Origin: Rhynchopus euleeides
Taxonomy: Eukaryota; Euglenozoa; Diplonemea; Diplonemida; Diplonemidae
NCBI GenBank assembly: GCA_963210315.1
Contig: OY723272.1
Location: 1,488,001-1,552,000, forward strand
Length of the DNA: 64,000 nucleotides
Direction of reading: 5' to 3'
Shown here: positions 1 to 11,398 of the stretch, one piece after another
Numbering within the stretch: the first letter of the stretch is position 1
How the letters are laid out: each line of letters opens with the position of its first letter
Made by a program: the position numbers and the translations under genes
Notes under the pieces: model-generated
Told to the model about the DNA's origin: nothing
The model's input: only the letters and a program-made list of their open reading frames with translations
Databases searched by the model: none

Positions 1-3000
1 GCAGTGCACCCTGCCCTGCCCCCGCCACCTCTATAGGTGCCGCTGGCACTACCTACGGCCTGCTGCTCGGCTGCTTCTTCAGAGCAACCCTGAGGGCAGG
101 GCTGATCTCTGGACCTCTGGGGCACGCGCAGATGGAACGTTGAAGCCCTTCAGCCCTGGCCATGGCCTCCCTGCGGCTCTTTGTTTGTCCCTGAGCCCGG
201 ATGCAGGGGGGTTGAAATGTGTCCGGATGGCACTAGGGTTCAGGTGCGGTTTGAGCCTTGAGGCCAGTTCGTACGGTTCGGCCAGCCTTCTCGAACAAGA
301 GCTGGGGTGTGCATGGGACATGTTGTGGCTCGGCCAGATTGGGGGGGAGATCCCCAATGGGCTCCGTCCCGTCGCAGAGTCTTCCCGTCCTGTTTTCGCT
401 CCACTTCGTGCTTCTGCACCCACAGGCACTGTGTCCTGGCCGACTCTGCCCTGTACGTGCAACGCAGGAGCACCGGGACAACGCTAGAGCAAGCTCTGTG
501 GTGTAGCATAGCTGGTCATGCTCCACGTTACCAAGCCCTCGTAGTCCCTCATGTGGAATGGCCTCTGATACTTGCGGGTCGCGCAAGGCACTGTCCCTCC
601 CAGGTTGCATCCCACCGGCACACGACACAGGCGGGGTGTCAGATTGCTCTTGAGGCAGGAGCTTGAGGAAGAAGCTAGGCCGTGTTGCGCCCTGCCCAGG
701 GCTGAGCTGGGGGGCGGCCCACCCTTGCTCTGCCGTTTGTTGTTGCCGGACACCAGCCCACCGCCTTCATGGAGCTGGGACCAGCCGACATTGACAGAAC
801 GAGATGTTCACAACCCGGTTTGATCCGTGCACCCGCAAGTCTCGTGATGTCCAACTTCCCTTCACCTTTTCCCCCGCCTCCACTCGACTCTATGGACAGC
901 TCAGGCGTGATTTCCGTGGTTTGGAGCAGACAAAACTACCGCGCACCCTATGTCTACAAGGTGCGCTAGTGTCTATTCGTGTGGATCACTTACTGGGAAG
1001 CGGTACTCTCCAAGGTTACATAATGCAAGGTTACTTCAGAACTCCGGGATTATAAAATATTGTCCGCAGTGCATTGCGGCTGCAATGATATATGGTGATC
1101 ACTAATTAGGCGGGATGACACGGGCAAACGCTCCTGGGACAGTGCAACGGGGGTCAGCTCAGCTGTCGCCTGCACCAGACATACCGGACATCCCGGCACC
1201 AACGACGCAGCGGGAGGGTGGGGTGGCGGGTCGTCTGGGTCAACTTAGAGCGCAACAAGGGGGTCAGCTCAGCTGTCGCCTGCGCTGGGGTGGGGGCAGC
1301 ACAGGGCACCACTGCCTTCCGGGTCGCGAGAGTGACGCGGATAGCTGCGGGGGGTGGTGGGGCAAGCAGTGCAACCTGCTCGGTCGGGGTGTTGCACGAC
1401 CCATGCATGGGCTGCTTGGGTTGGGTTGTGCCTGTGTCATACCGCAAATGTAAATATGGTAGACGTGGTTTATTATTCGGGTTGGCGTTCCATATATTCT
1501 ACAGGCTTCTATTCTATGACTTGGAGACTTAGGTCTGGTGATTGGATGGGATTTGTCTACACACCACACTCGTGTGGTGAGGGCAGCGACACGAAGGACC
1601 CACAAACTACTGCAGCAGAACCTCTTCTCTGAGACTTTATTCGAAAGGCATCAAGACTGGTACCCCAGCCCTTACTCATGATGGATCCTGTTCACGACTC
1701 GTGTCCGTGGCGAAAGTTGGTTAACAGCGCAGTCAATCTCGCTGTCGCATGGTGATCAGTTACCGCAAGATGCGAGTTGTGTCGCATTCGTCTGAAGAGA
1801 GATTTAGCTTCTCTGAGAGCCCCTGACGGGGGCTGCTGTGCACTTTTCCTGTGCGCCCTGAGGCAAGCCGCCCTTCCTCCCAAGCGGTGGTTCCTGTCCA
1901 GATGGGTGGGGTTGCCGAGCGCCTGTACCGACTGGTCACGGCACAATGCCACGCACCCTCAAGCATACCAACCGGTGTGTGGCTTCCACCCGCTTCGTTG
2001 TTGTGGCTTCCGGTTTGCGCAACCGCCCGTCGGAGAAGCCCTTCTTATCTCGCTCTTTGCCGGCAGCAGGCCCTGCCCTGCTCAGCCGTCACCCGATACA
2101 TCAGCAGCCCCTGGCATGGGTGGACACCATCATGCGGCACAGCTGCAGTGACTTCTGCTCGACCTGGTTGCCCAGACCTCCACCTCCTCCACCAGGCATG
2201 CCTCTACGTTAGGCGTGGTGCTGTCGGAGGAGAGGCCAGCACTTGGCTGGTGTAGACGTGATGTTGAGGTGACTGTAGGCACGGCCGGTCACCTGTCCTC
2301 CTCCGCCGCAGGTCTGGAGGCTTCGTCGTCAATCAACCAGTAGACGGCACTGCGGCCACACCAGGGTGCCCAGTCAGTGTATATCGAGGAAATGTGCTGG
2401 AGGTCCCCTCGAATGCTGTCATCGCTGTGCAGGCGAATACTCTTTTCGCATGCCGTATATCTGATTCCGGGTTCTTCAGTTTAGCTTCTTACCCGGTGAT
2501 TCAGCTTTCAAGGTGGTCCTCAGACACAGCACCTCAGGCGTAGTTATGGCGTATCGGGGGTGCGTACTCGCGTATATCGAGTCTTCACTGATTCAGGGGG
2601 TCCGTGTGGCTGCGACACTCGCGGACGCTCGTATTTCATCTGAGGTAGCCGTTTGCCTATTCAGGATCACTGCCAGCTCTTTGCACCAGGGCCCATTCGG
2701 CTGCGCCTATCCGTTCCAGTTCTCTGCTCCCTGTGGCACAGACCCTCGGTGATCCCAGTGACTGAGGAGACAGCAGTTGCGTTCACCATGCTTATCCAAG
2801 CATGAGCAATTGCCTGCTTTCCATCGTGCTTCTGCCACCACGGGTCTTGTGTCCCGGGCAACCCTGCCCGATGCACCAGTATGGTCTATGATCCTGCAAT
2901 GCAGGATCATGGACCATACTGGTGCCGACTGATGGCACTTTAAACTTCTAGACCAGCTGTTCCCTGTCTCTGTCTGACTGGTAGGCGTGCAACGAGGCGT

Positions 3001-4210
3001 CCTTCAGAGTGGTCTCTGTGGCGTGGGGCTTGTCAGCTCCTGAACGATGCAGACACAGGCCAGCCTGTCTTCCACAGCGCCTTGTGTTCTCCATGCTGAG
3101 TGAATGCAGCTGGTACGGTCTTTCGCTGCTGTCAGGATGAGGGCCCGTGCCTGTGCCCGTGGTTCTGCAGAAACGCAGGGTGTTGGTCTGAAGCGCGACA
3201 CGTCACACCAGCACCGCCGGTGACAGCGATTAGCGTCTCCCCCCCCTGTGCCTCCGTTCGCGTGTGTTCAAGCCCCAGTTGCTCCGGGATCAGAGACCAG
3301 GTCACACTGCAGCTACCCTTTGGGCCTTGCGACACCACTGGATTGCTGTCGCCCCGAGGGTGCCCTGTGATGCGGTGCTTGCAGGGGGCCCACACCCGTG
3401 TGAAATGAACTACATGAAAAGGCTGGAGGGGTTTTCTGGGTCGGTGATTAAGCTTATCGTTAGCCTCAGAGGTTTCAAAGAGGCATGTATAGAGTGGTGT
3501 ATGGCTGATAATTTGTAGCGACCTACCCTTTATAATTGTCCGTCTCGGTGCCTCCTGGGGTCAAGGGTTGGAGTACTCAGGCCTGCGGTGTGTAGGGGCT
3601 GTGGGAAGGCCGACTTCCACGAGGACAAAAATGTTGGTGTTTGCGAAGGATCTCCACGGTGTCGTTGTGTACTTCATAGCATGTCCCAGCTCCAACTCGT
3701 GTGGAAAGCACATGAAGGCAGTGGGCGCGACCAATGTAGCCAAACTCGTGTGTTGCTTTGTCAATTGGGCCAATGGTGAATGCCTTGGCTGGTTCGTTCA
3801 CCCCCTTATGCGTAGCTGGGGTTAGTTCAGGTTCGTCGTGCACCCGCAGGTGATCCAGTTTGTTTCTCAGGACGTTCGACATGGCCTGCACAAGCCTTTG
3901 TTGCAGTAATCAGTGACTGCGTCTAGCATTGCCTCCGGTACCTCGCTCTGTCCACATGCATGTCCTTGTCGGTTGAACTATCTCTGTTAGTTCTTGCAGC
4001 CTTTGCCAGCGCCCAACTCTCACGGTGGCCGGTCCTCCAACTGAGGCGGTAAGACCTAGGCAGCCATCAGCAATGCCAGCTGATACCACTCCCAAGAGGC
4101 GCTTCATCGTTGGCCTGCCCCGTCCCTGCCGACTGTACCAGCGTCCACAGTTCCCGCAACCCTGCAGCTTTTTCTCCTTGAGGCTGGAGGGTGACCTGCG
4201 CCTCTTCCCC
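1..4210. other. Leading intergenic region, no supported gene
   Basis: Only short overlapping open frames (the longest about 130-140 codons, on both strands) occur here. None has a recognisable domain or a splice structure I could confirm. The one clear structure is the 53-bp palindrome at 2873-2925. Short exons of an unknown gene cannot be excluded. Confidence 0.5.
2873..2925. repeat. Near-perfect 53-bp palindrome
   Basis: Arms 2873-2898 and 2900-2925 are 26 bp each, match as inverted repeats with one mismatch, and are separated by a single base. The sequence could extrude as a cruciform or mark the junction of an inverted duplication. No gene is adjacent. Confidence 0.9.
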
Positions 4211-4382
4211 GTGAGTACACCACCTTCCGCCACTGTACGATTCGCGCCCGCCACTCTCGCCCGCCCGTCCAGTCTGCATGTCCTCCAAAAAGACTCGCAC
4301 ACCCTGCCGCCGTACACACAACCCCCCACCCCCACCCCACACCACCACCACCCCCCGCCCCCCTCCCCCTCCTCCCCAACAG
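4211..4382 (+). other. Probable 5'-UTR intron of the TPR-like gene
   Basis: A GTGAGT donor at 4211 is followed by a long C-rich pyrimidine tract and an AACAG acceptor ending at 4382. The TPR-like start codon lies ten bases downstream. Joining the upstream open frame across this intron does not enter the TPR frame, and the frame that would fit is closed by a TGA at 4179. The intron, if real, therefore lies in the untranslated leader. Confidence 0.5.
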
Positions 4383-4392
4383 GACACTACCT

Positions 4393-6654
4393 ATGGTGCA
4401 ACGATGCAGCCGCTGCCGGTCCTCTGCAATCTACTCCTGCACAGCATGCAGGGACACCGTGCTGTACCTTTGCGGGCGTGCCGCCTGCTTTGAGGTGATG
4501 CACCCTGCCGAGGGCGCACGCGACAAACACCGCAGGGGCCTCGTCTGCCTGGAGCCTGCGGCATCCCCACGGTCAAAGCAGAACTGCCTGACCGCCCCTA
4601 AGGCGGGGCGGCCACTCCACCTCCAGGACTGCCATGACAACAACCACAACAGCCATACCCCGACTATCCCTGCCGACATCCATGTGGCTGCTGGGTGTGT
4701 GAAGCTCCGCCAGCGCGTCTTCCTCCCCGGGGGTATCTCTGTTGACAAAATCGCCAGCGCCTGCGACCTCACCGACCACGACTTTGGGAAGATTTACCTC
4801 CGCACGCCTCTGCAGCGCAGCGCGGGGTGGGTCGCCGACGCCTTCCTCAGGGTGCGCGAAATCCTCGCCGCAGCAACCGACATCCGCACCTCCCCCGCCC
4901 TCCTCAACAACGCAGCTGCGGTCTCCGTCGACCCGGCTGTCCCCTGCGAATCACCCTTCGGCAGCAGCGGGCGCCGCCTCCTCAGCCGCGAGGAGATGCT
5001 GGTGCTCTCCATCGAGGTTGACCCCCTCAACCCCACGCCCTACAGCAACCTGGGGTGGTGCCTCCGGAACACGGAGACCGTCACCCTGCCGTCGGAGGAG
5101 GGGTCGCGGCGGTACACCCGCGGGATGCTGTTTAAGAAATCCATCGCGCTGAACAGCAAACACGCGGAGGCGTGGCTGGGGCTGGCAACCTGCACCCCGA
5201 AGGGTGGGTCGACTGCCCTGGATGACGGCAGGGAGGTCACCCCGGAATACCTCCTGAAGCGTTCCATCGCTCTGGATTGGAGCAGGTCCTGCTCCTACAT
5301 CAATCTCGGGGTTTGCCTCACGGAGGGTGCGGTGGGTGGGTCGCTCCCCCCCGCGACCCGGATGCACGACGGGTCAACCATGTCGCTGCAGGATCTGTTC
5401 AAACGGGCGATACACCTCGACCCCTGCAACCACATCGCCTACGCCAGCCTGGCGCGGTGCATCCATTCTTCTGCAAAGCCCTACATCCGCCTTGAGGATG
5501 GGACGAAGATGACGAAGGAGAATCTCCTCCGGAGAGCCCTCGCCCTGCAGAACGCAGGGGAGACCACCGTGGCATACAGCAACCTGGGGTGGTGCCTGCC
5601 CCTGGGGTGGTCTCACGCGGCAGGGGCGCATCTCGTCGATAAACACACCCGGATCAAGCGCGCGCTGCTCTTCGAAAGGTCGACAGTGGATATACTGAGC
5701 GAGCTTGCCTGCGCGCTCCCCGCTGGGGGGGAAGTGGCGCTCGACTCGCCAGCGGAGCAGAAGGTCGTGTCACCCGATGCGAAGGAGGGAGGGGCCGCAG
5801 GGGAGAATATTGTCACCAAGGATGGCCTGAAGAGGCGGTGTGAAAACATCCGGCGGAACCACGCGTATGCCTATGCCTGTGTGGGCATGGCACTTCCAAA
5901 CGGGGGCTCCACCGTATTCGACGACGGGTCTGAGATGCGGAAGGAGGAGCTCCTGCAGACCGCAATCGCGCTGGACCCCACCTCGCCCATCCCTTATTCG
6001 CTGCTCGCGATGTGCTCTGCTGGGGGTGCTGGCGTGGAGGGAGGTAGTGGCGGGGGCGCCTCTCCGCGCATTGGGGGGCGTCAGATGACCCCCAAGGATC
6101 TGCTGTTCCAAAAGAGCCTGGAGCTGGCGCTGAGCGCTGTCAGGCCGCTAAGCACACGGGGGTCACGACTCCCCGCGGAGGGGGATGTGGAGCGGGGTGT
6201 GGCGGATGTGCCTGCCTCGTTTGACGACATGCTGAACCACCAGCTGGTGTGGGTGCAGTGTAAGGAGGCCGCTCTGGCACATCTCGCCGGTGTGACGGAG
6301 GAGTGGGAGTCTGCGGTCCGCCTGGAGGATGGGACCGTGCTGTCGCATGCGGAGCTCGCGGCAGAGCTTGCGGTGTGCCGGCAGCAGTCCGCCGACACCC
6401 ATGCGGCGCTGGCGTTCACCTTTGCGGGAACCTCGGGCTCCCGGGAGAAGCCCCCCCGCACCATCTTCCTCGATGACTGCACCGAGACCTCCCCCACGGA
6501 GCTCTTTCACCGCGCCCTGTCTATATCCCCCGACACCCAGCTGGCCTGGAAGGGGCTCGCCTCCAGCCTGGGTGACGGCGAAACCGCTGTTGTCAACGGA
6601 GAGGAATTCACAGCGCATCAGCTGCACCGCCGCGCGATTTCCCTCGCCCTTTGA
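4393..6654 (+). CDS. TPR/Sel1-like repeat protein with N-terminal Cys/His zinc-binding cluster
   Basis: Single open frame of 753 codons ending in TGA. Residues 5-46 hold C5, C8, C16, C19, C27, C32, H37 and H46, a spacing reminiscent of MYND- or HIT-type zinc fingers; I cannot assign it firmly. From about residue 200 to the end there is a degenerate repeat of roughly 40-60 residues. Each unit has a helix ending LGWCL or similar, a loop with Gly and the motif DDG or EDG followed by M/V-T, then a helix ending ALD or HLDP. Clear units start near residues 209, 251, 292, 341, 383, 486 and 526, with a last one near 715. The pattern resembles TPR/Sel1 solenoids with a loop inserted between helices, so a scaffold role is likely. 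No signal peptide or membrane segment is visible. The start was chosen because the Cys cluster begins at once and a good splice acceptor lies ten bases upstream. Confidence 0.85.
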   Translation: MVQRCSRCRSSAIYSCTACRDTVLYLCGRAACFEVMHPAEGARDKHRRGLVCLEPAASPRSKQNCLTAPKAGRPLHLQDCHDNNHNSHTPTIPADIHVAAGCVKLRQRVFLPGGISVDKIASACDLTDHDFGKIYLRTPLQRSAGWVADAFLRVREILAAATDIRTSPALLNNAAAVSVDPAVPCESPFGSSGRRLLSREEMLVLSIEVDPLNPTPYSNLGWCLRNTETVTLPSEEGSRRYTRGMLFKKSIALNSKHAEAWLGLATCTPKGGSTALDDGREVTPEYLLKRSIALDWSRSCSYINLGVCLTEGAVGGSLPPATRMHDGSTMSLQDLFKRAIHLDPCNHIAYASLARCIHSSAKPYIRLEDGTKMTKENLLRRALALQNAGETTVAYSNLGWCLPLGWSHAAGAHLVDKHTRIKRALLFERSTVDILSELACALPAGGEVALDSPAEQKVVSPDAKEGGAAGENIVTKDGLKRRCENIRRNHAYAYACVGMALPNGGSTVFDDGSEMRKEELLQTAIALDPTSPIPYSLLAMCSAGGAGVEGGSGGGASPRIGGRQMTPKDLLFQKSLELALSAVRPLSTRGSRLPAEGDVERGVADVPASFDDMLNHQLVWVQCKEAALAHLAGVTEEWESAVRLEDGTVLSHAELAAELAVCRQQSADTHAALAFTFAGTSGSREKPPRTIFLDDCTETSPTELFHRALSISPDTQLAWKGLASSLGDGETAVVNGEEFTAHQLHRRAISLAL

Positions 6655-7465
6655 GGATTGGGGGTGTGGTGGTGGTGGTGGTGACCTGCCTCCCCCCAAG
6701 TGTGTGTGGTGGGGAGGAGGCATGGAGGGGAGGGTGGGTGGGTCAGTTGGGTGAAAGGGGCTGGGGGAGGGGGGGGAGATACATGCGAGATCCCAAGATT
6801 GGTTGGTGCTGGAGGCCATGCAACGGCAACACGCCAAATGGGCTCTCGGACACGGCGCCTTCTCCCAACCGGGAGAAGGGGAGGGTGTTCCTGAGAGCTT
6901 TGGAGCTGGCTTGTATAATTCTGGATGAAAACCGATGGGGTAAAAATCCCGATCGGCATTCTAACCTTGCGACCAACGATATTTTGCATCTTATTGACCT
7001 CGGATTTCTGTTGGCCTTTGGGGGGGGGGTATTTTGGATGTTCTTCTGCAGCCCGGGAGGAGAGGAGGAGCCCGGCTTCGCTTTTCAGAAGGGAACCGCG
7101 AGCCCCCTCCCCACCCCCCATCACATTGTTTTCAGCTGTCAAAACCGACACGGCTTCTGCCATGGGAGAGTGTGCTAAACCCACCCCCCCACAGCACGCC
7201 CTGCATTTTTTTGAGTGAAACGGGATATCGTCCCTTCTCCGCCCCTCTGCCCTGGACCTTACTTTCCCTTTTGCATTCCTACCCCCCCATCCCCCCCAGA
7301 CCAGATCCCATTTGAAGGTTTCATTTTGATGGTTCAGCGTAGGCAACCAGAGGAAGCTTCTGTGCATTTTTTACCACAACAGGGAACCTGTCTGACTTTT
7401 TTTTTGCGACACCCCACTTCGCACCCGCTTCATCAGACTTCGGGAGGGGAGGGGAGGGTGGTGTC
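6655..7465. other. Intergenic, no supported gene
   Basis: 3' flank of the TPR-like gene. It begins with G-rich and GGT-repeat sequence and later has C-rich tracts. Open frames of up to 249 codons here are low-complexity shadows with no domain. Confidence 0.5.
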
Positions 7466-8646
7466 CAGGGGATAAGATAGGTCTGGTTTTCCGGTTTTCA
7501 AAACCAGGGTTTCCCGGTTCCCGGTTTTCTGGAAAAAAAAAAAGGTCGGTCTCATTTTTGGCGGGTTTTTTGTGACTTTGGGACAGTAGAACAGTCAGAA
7601 AAAACGCCATAAAAAAATAGAAAGTGACCCCATCGTGATCCGCACAGAGCTCAAATAGTCCAAAGAAGGCAGAGAAGCGGAGAAGAAAAATGGACCTAGC
7701 GGGTGGCCCGGTGGGTGGTGATGCCCTCGTCATGCAGGTCTCTTCTGTTTTGAAGGTGCACACATGGTGGACTCCAGCCACCCTAGCGAGTGTCTAAGAG
7801 GGGTCTAAGACTGCAGTCTGTACTGAAGACGGGAGTCTATTTTCCAGCTAATTTACGCTAAGACTCCCGCTGGTTGAGATTCATGGGAGACACACGGTGT
7901 ACTCCAGCGGAGGTAGGGTAACCTCCGCTGGAGTTCACCGTGTCGTCTGCCTCTGTGCAGCGTCACTCGGTGCCATCGAATACATGGCGACAGCCCACCA
8001 ACTCGAGACAGATCTGCTTGTCTGGAGGGCTGAGACGAGAACACGAACGAATTTCAAGCAGTCTTGAAGGTCGCCAAGCCTATTGGGGGCAACTAACAGA
8101 TGAGATTTGTTTGTTGCCTGTCGTCACAGCTAGCCCATCTCCTCGATAACGGAATGTGTGCAGAGATCTCGTGGACCCTTTGGCCATTCTGTCGTGCACC
8201 CACTCCACCCACAACGCACACCTGTCACGAGTGGTCGCTCCCCCGTCCTCCTCCACCCTGAAGGTTGAACCCTCAAGGACCAGTGATCTCCTGCTGGCCG
8301 GGCTGCGATCAGCGAAGCCTTCCTACTTACAAGCGAATCCAGACTGTAGGGAACAGATGTTCACTACCGTGGCCTCCGGCGGCTGGGGGGCTCCGCCCCC
8401 CAGACCCCCCTGCGTAAAAAAATTACACCAGACCGGTTTTTTGGCCGAGAGTCCAAACTTTCAAAGCAGCTGCTGCGCCTGCCCCACCAAGCAGCCTCAG
8501 TACGACAGGACGCGCGCAGGCACCGGGCCCTCTCAGATTCTGGGAGGGTTTGCGCGGGTCGCGCGCGCCGAAGGCGCGCGCGAAAAATTTTCAAAACCAG
8601 AAAAACCGGAAAACGGCGCCAGAAAAAAAGTCTATCTTATACCCTG
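7466..8646. mobile_element. Non-autonomous hAT-like DNA transposon, element 1
   Basis: Left end CAGGGGATAAGATAG and right end (reverse complement) CAGGGTATAAGATAG form terminal inverted repeats that continue imperfectly to a shared TTTTCCGG. Perfect 8-bp direct repeats GTGGTGTC flank it at 7458-7465 and 8647-8654. An 8-bp duplication with termini fitting YARNG is the hAT signature. The element is 1181 bp and has no transposase frame. Inside are an imperfect hairpin (7889-7914 / 7921-7947) and one copy of the GC-rich hairpin module (8351-8412). Confidence 0.88.
8351..8412 (+). repeat. GC-rich hairpin module, copy 1 (in element 1)
   Basis: The module reads GAACAGATGTTC, then CTACCGTGGCCTCCGG, then a stem CTGGGGGGC, a 3-base loop TCC, the stem complement GCCCCCCAG, and a C-run ending in TG. 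Orientation '+' is assigned to this reading. Confidence 0.92.
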
Positions 8647-9534
8647 GTGGTGTCACAAAGAGAAAAAAAAAGAGTGGATGGGATGAAGGGGTCTGCGTTT
8701 TCCAACAAAAGTTTTGGTGAGTGGGCTGCGGGGGATCTATCCATCGGGAGACCTCCACCTCGTATCCCTCAAAGGAATACAGGCACGCCCTTGCGAAGGA
8801 GTGGCGCAAGGCTAACCCCCCTCTGCATGTTCGGTTGGACGGGTTTTCAACGGCGATCGCGGAAGGCGACAATAGACGATTCTGGGACTAACCACCCGAG
8901 TTGGAATTGGGTGCTTTCTGACGATCCCGTTCATCATACCCCGCTGTGGGTGAGGGGCAGTGTGTGGGAGGATTTATTGCGTATTGCGGTTGTACATCGC
9001 GAATTGAGAAGATTCGGCGTATTTCTCGTTGAAAAGAAGGTCCCGGCAAGGGCCAACCCCAGGCTGGTCGCTAACTTTCTGAATTCCGAGATCTCGTGGA
9101 ATGATGGTCAGTCGTGGGGGGGGGGGGGGGGGGTGGGGGTGGAAGTGGTGGCCATGCAGTAAAATATGGTTCGTACTCGATCGCGGCGGCGGCTTCGCCA
9201 CCGCCGCCGCGCGCCCACGATCCAGGCCTGTCGCTAACTTTTTCAATTTTAGAGATTAGGTGGGCGGACGCTCTTGTTTTGGGGGGATCAGGTGGGAAAA
9301 CGCTAGGGGTCGATTTTTCGCGCGCGCTCGTGTTGTTACTTAACTTTCCCGTCGGTGGACGGTGTGAGGCGCTGGGTTCCTTCCGCAGTTCCTCTCCCGC
9401 TCGCGCCATCCTCGGGTGCCGAAGGAAACCAAAAAAAGGCTTTCGGTACCATGATTCGACGCTACCCCCTGATATGCCACGGCCGTCGAAGCGCAAGGGC
9501 TTGGTTACTAGCCGGGCACACGCTACATGGTCCA

Positions 9535-9596
9535 CAGGGGGGTCTGGGGGGCAGAGCCCCCCAGCCGCCGGAGGCCACGGTAGTGAACATCTGTTC
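9535..9596 (-). repeat. GC-rich hairpin module, copy 2 (in element 2)
   Basis: Reverse orientation. Read on the plus strand the loop is AGA while the 9-bp stem is unchanged, so the loop varies and the stem is kept. Confidence 0.92.
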
Positions 9597-9708
9597 AGTG
9601 TGGGCGTACAGATTCTGTGTGAGTGGCTGAGTCCTCCTGAGGCTACTGGAGTGGTTGGATTCCCTGACCTGACGGGAATCGAGTGACTTGAGTACGAGAC
9701 ATACGCCA

Positions 9709-9770
9709 CAGGGGGGTCTGGGGGGCGGAGCCCCCCAGCCGCCGGAGGCCACGGTAGTGAGCATCGGTTC
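9709..9770 (-). repeat. GC-rich hairpin module, copy 3 (in element 2)
   Basis: Reverse orientation, plus-strand loop GGA. It is separated from copy 2 by a spacer of about 110 bp that is recognisably shared with the spacers in elements 3, 4 and 5. Confidence 0.92.
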
Positions 9771-9897
9771 CTGCAAAACCATACTCTCTTCGGCCCTGGC
9801 AACGGATGGTGGGGAATGAGGTGGTAGTGTGTGTTTCACCCCACCATCATTCCACCATCGTGGCATCATCCACGCGTGGCATCATTCTACCACGTGG

Positions 9898-9973
9898 CAT
9901 CATTCCACCATCATTCCACCATCGGGGCCTGCCTGACGGCAGGCCCCGAGGGTGGAATGATGGTGGAATGATG
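9898..9973. repeat. Long hairpin palindrome inside element 2
   Basis: Arms 9898-9933 and 9938-9973 are 36 bp with one mismatch and a 4-base loop TGAC. The arms contain repeats of CATTCCACCAT, which also continue to the left as a degenerate tandem array from about 9841. Confidence 0.92.
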
Positions 9974-10037
9974 AAATATCTAGGGGGGGGAAACCCAAAA
10001 TGAGTGGAATGATGAATGATGGTTAGCGACCAGCCTG

Positions 10038-10690
10038 GGCCAACCCCCCACACAAGTGGGGGGTGGGGGGGTGGTCGGTTACTGCGTTTAAAGAAGGGTG
10101 GGGGTGGTGGATCAAACAAAGGCACCCCGCCCCGCCCCAGCTTCATGGCGACCCCCTTTTATCTTACCCCCTTTTCGTTGTTCTACTTTTCTACCATTCG
10201 TCCACACCACTTCCACCTCCCCCCGTGCTTGAACCAAGCAAACCAGCGTGTCGTAGGTGGAAGGTCATGCCTGCGGCACGGTGTCAAAACACAGAAGTCA
10301 AAAAGTATGTTCTGGGGGGGGGGGGTGTAGGCAAAGCCTGGACCAACCTCAGACGGCATTCTCAAAAGGTAAATCCCCCGCCGGTATAGAGGTGCGGTTG
10401 CCGATTCCTGTATCCAGGTTTTCCTCGAAAGTAAACTGGTCTGAACCGTGCTCTCTTTCAGGTTTGCCACTCAGTGCAAATAAGAAACAAATGTAATCCG
10501 CCCCAGACCAAATTCACCGCGTTCGCTCTTTCTATATCTTATTTGCATCCAATGGGACACGGCAGATGATGGCATGGCCTGAAATGTGTGGGGAGGCACG
10601 GGCAGGGCAGTTTGCGTGGGGTGCGCGCCGCTGCCGCGGCGTTGTTTGTATTTCAACACAGCGCTGAAAAATAATTGTATCCATTACGAG
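10038..10690. other. Inter-element DNA, no supported gene
   Basis: Lies between elements 2 and 3. It contains a G13-like run near 10313 and no open frame with a recognisable domain. Confidence 0.5.
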
Positions 10691-11113
10691 CAGTCGCGCT
10701 AACTTCACTCCCTACTCCCGGCATTTTCGGCGATTTTTTGAAGTACGTTTTTTATTTGCAAACAGGGATTTGTCCACAACTCGAAAAGTTTTGGTACCCC
10801 AATTCAGTATGAAAAAAATGCACCAAAAAAATGAAAGTGACCCCATGGCGTTTCGCACGGATCTCAAATATTCAAAAGAAGGCAGAGACGGGGAGAGAAA
10901 AAAATGGGCCCCGCGGGGCGGGGGTGGGTGGGTGGGTGGCCTTGACGGCTGCTGCTCTTCACGCCCTGAGGTTCGCCGTTCCCCAAACTTCCACAAGCAT
11001 CGCTTTGCATGAAACTCTCAGCACCCCTTTTGCCTTCCCTACCGAGTGACTGCTTCCCGCGCAGCACTGGGCTCCGACCTGATGTCGGAGTGATCCACAC
11101 CGAGTTCAGCTCG

Positions 11114-11175
11114 GAACAGATGTTCACTACCGTGGCCTCCGGCGGCTGGGGGGCTCCGCCCCCCAGACCCCCCTG
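11114..11175 (+). repeat. GC-rich hairpin module, copy 4 (in element 3)
   Basis: Same sequence as copy 1, including the GAACAGATGTTC lead and TCC loop. Confidence 0.92.
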
Positions 11176-11335
11176 TACCACTAGGCTGCAGCGTGTGCCT
11201 GTCTTGTAGCCAAGTCCTTTGGGTTCACATCAGCGAATGGGACCCAGACCACTCTCAGTAGCCTCAGGAGGACGCATCCAACTCACACAGAATCTGTACG
11301 CCCGCAACTCCCACGCGCTCCTACTACGGCGCAAG

Positions 11336-11398
11336 GAACAGATACTCACTACCGTGGCCTCCGGCGGCTGGGGGGCTCCGCCCCCCAGACCCCCCCTG
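11336..11398 (+). repeat. GC-rich hairpin module, copy 5 (in element 3)
   Basis: Lead is GAACAGATACTC. The trailing C-run is one base longer than in copy 1. Confidence 0.92.

Larger units (their letters stand above)
9060..10037. mobile_element. Non-autonomous hAT-like DNA transposon, element 2
   Basis: Both ends carry CAGGCTGGTCGCTAAC as an inverted repeat. The flanks share a 9-bp direct repeat GGCCAACCC (9051-9059 and 10038-10046), so the exact 8-bp duplication is ambiguous by one base. The 978-bp element contains two hairpin modules in reverse orientation, a GC-rich hairpin near 9183-9210, a second internal copy of the terminal motif near 9224 and a large palindrome at 9898-9973. No transposase frame is present. 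Confidence 0.85.

Noticed and set aside
4075..4210. Upstream coding exon for the TPR-like gene
   Set aside because: The only good donor (4211) in that open frame is phase 0 and leads out of frame at 4383; the frame that would fit has a TGA at 4179.
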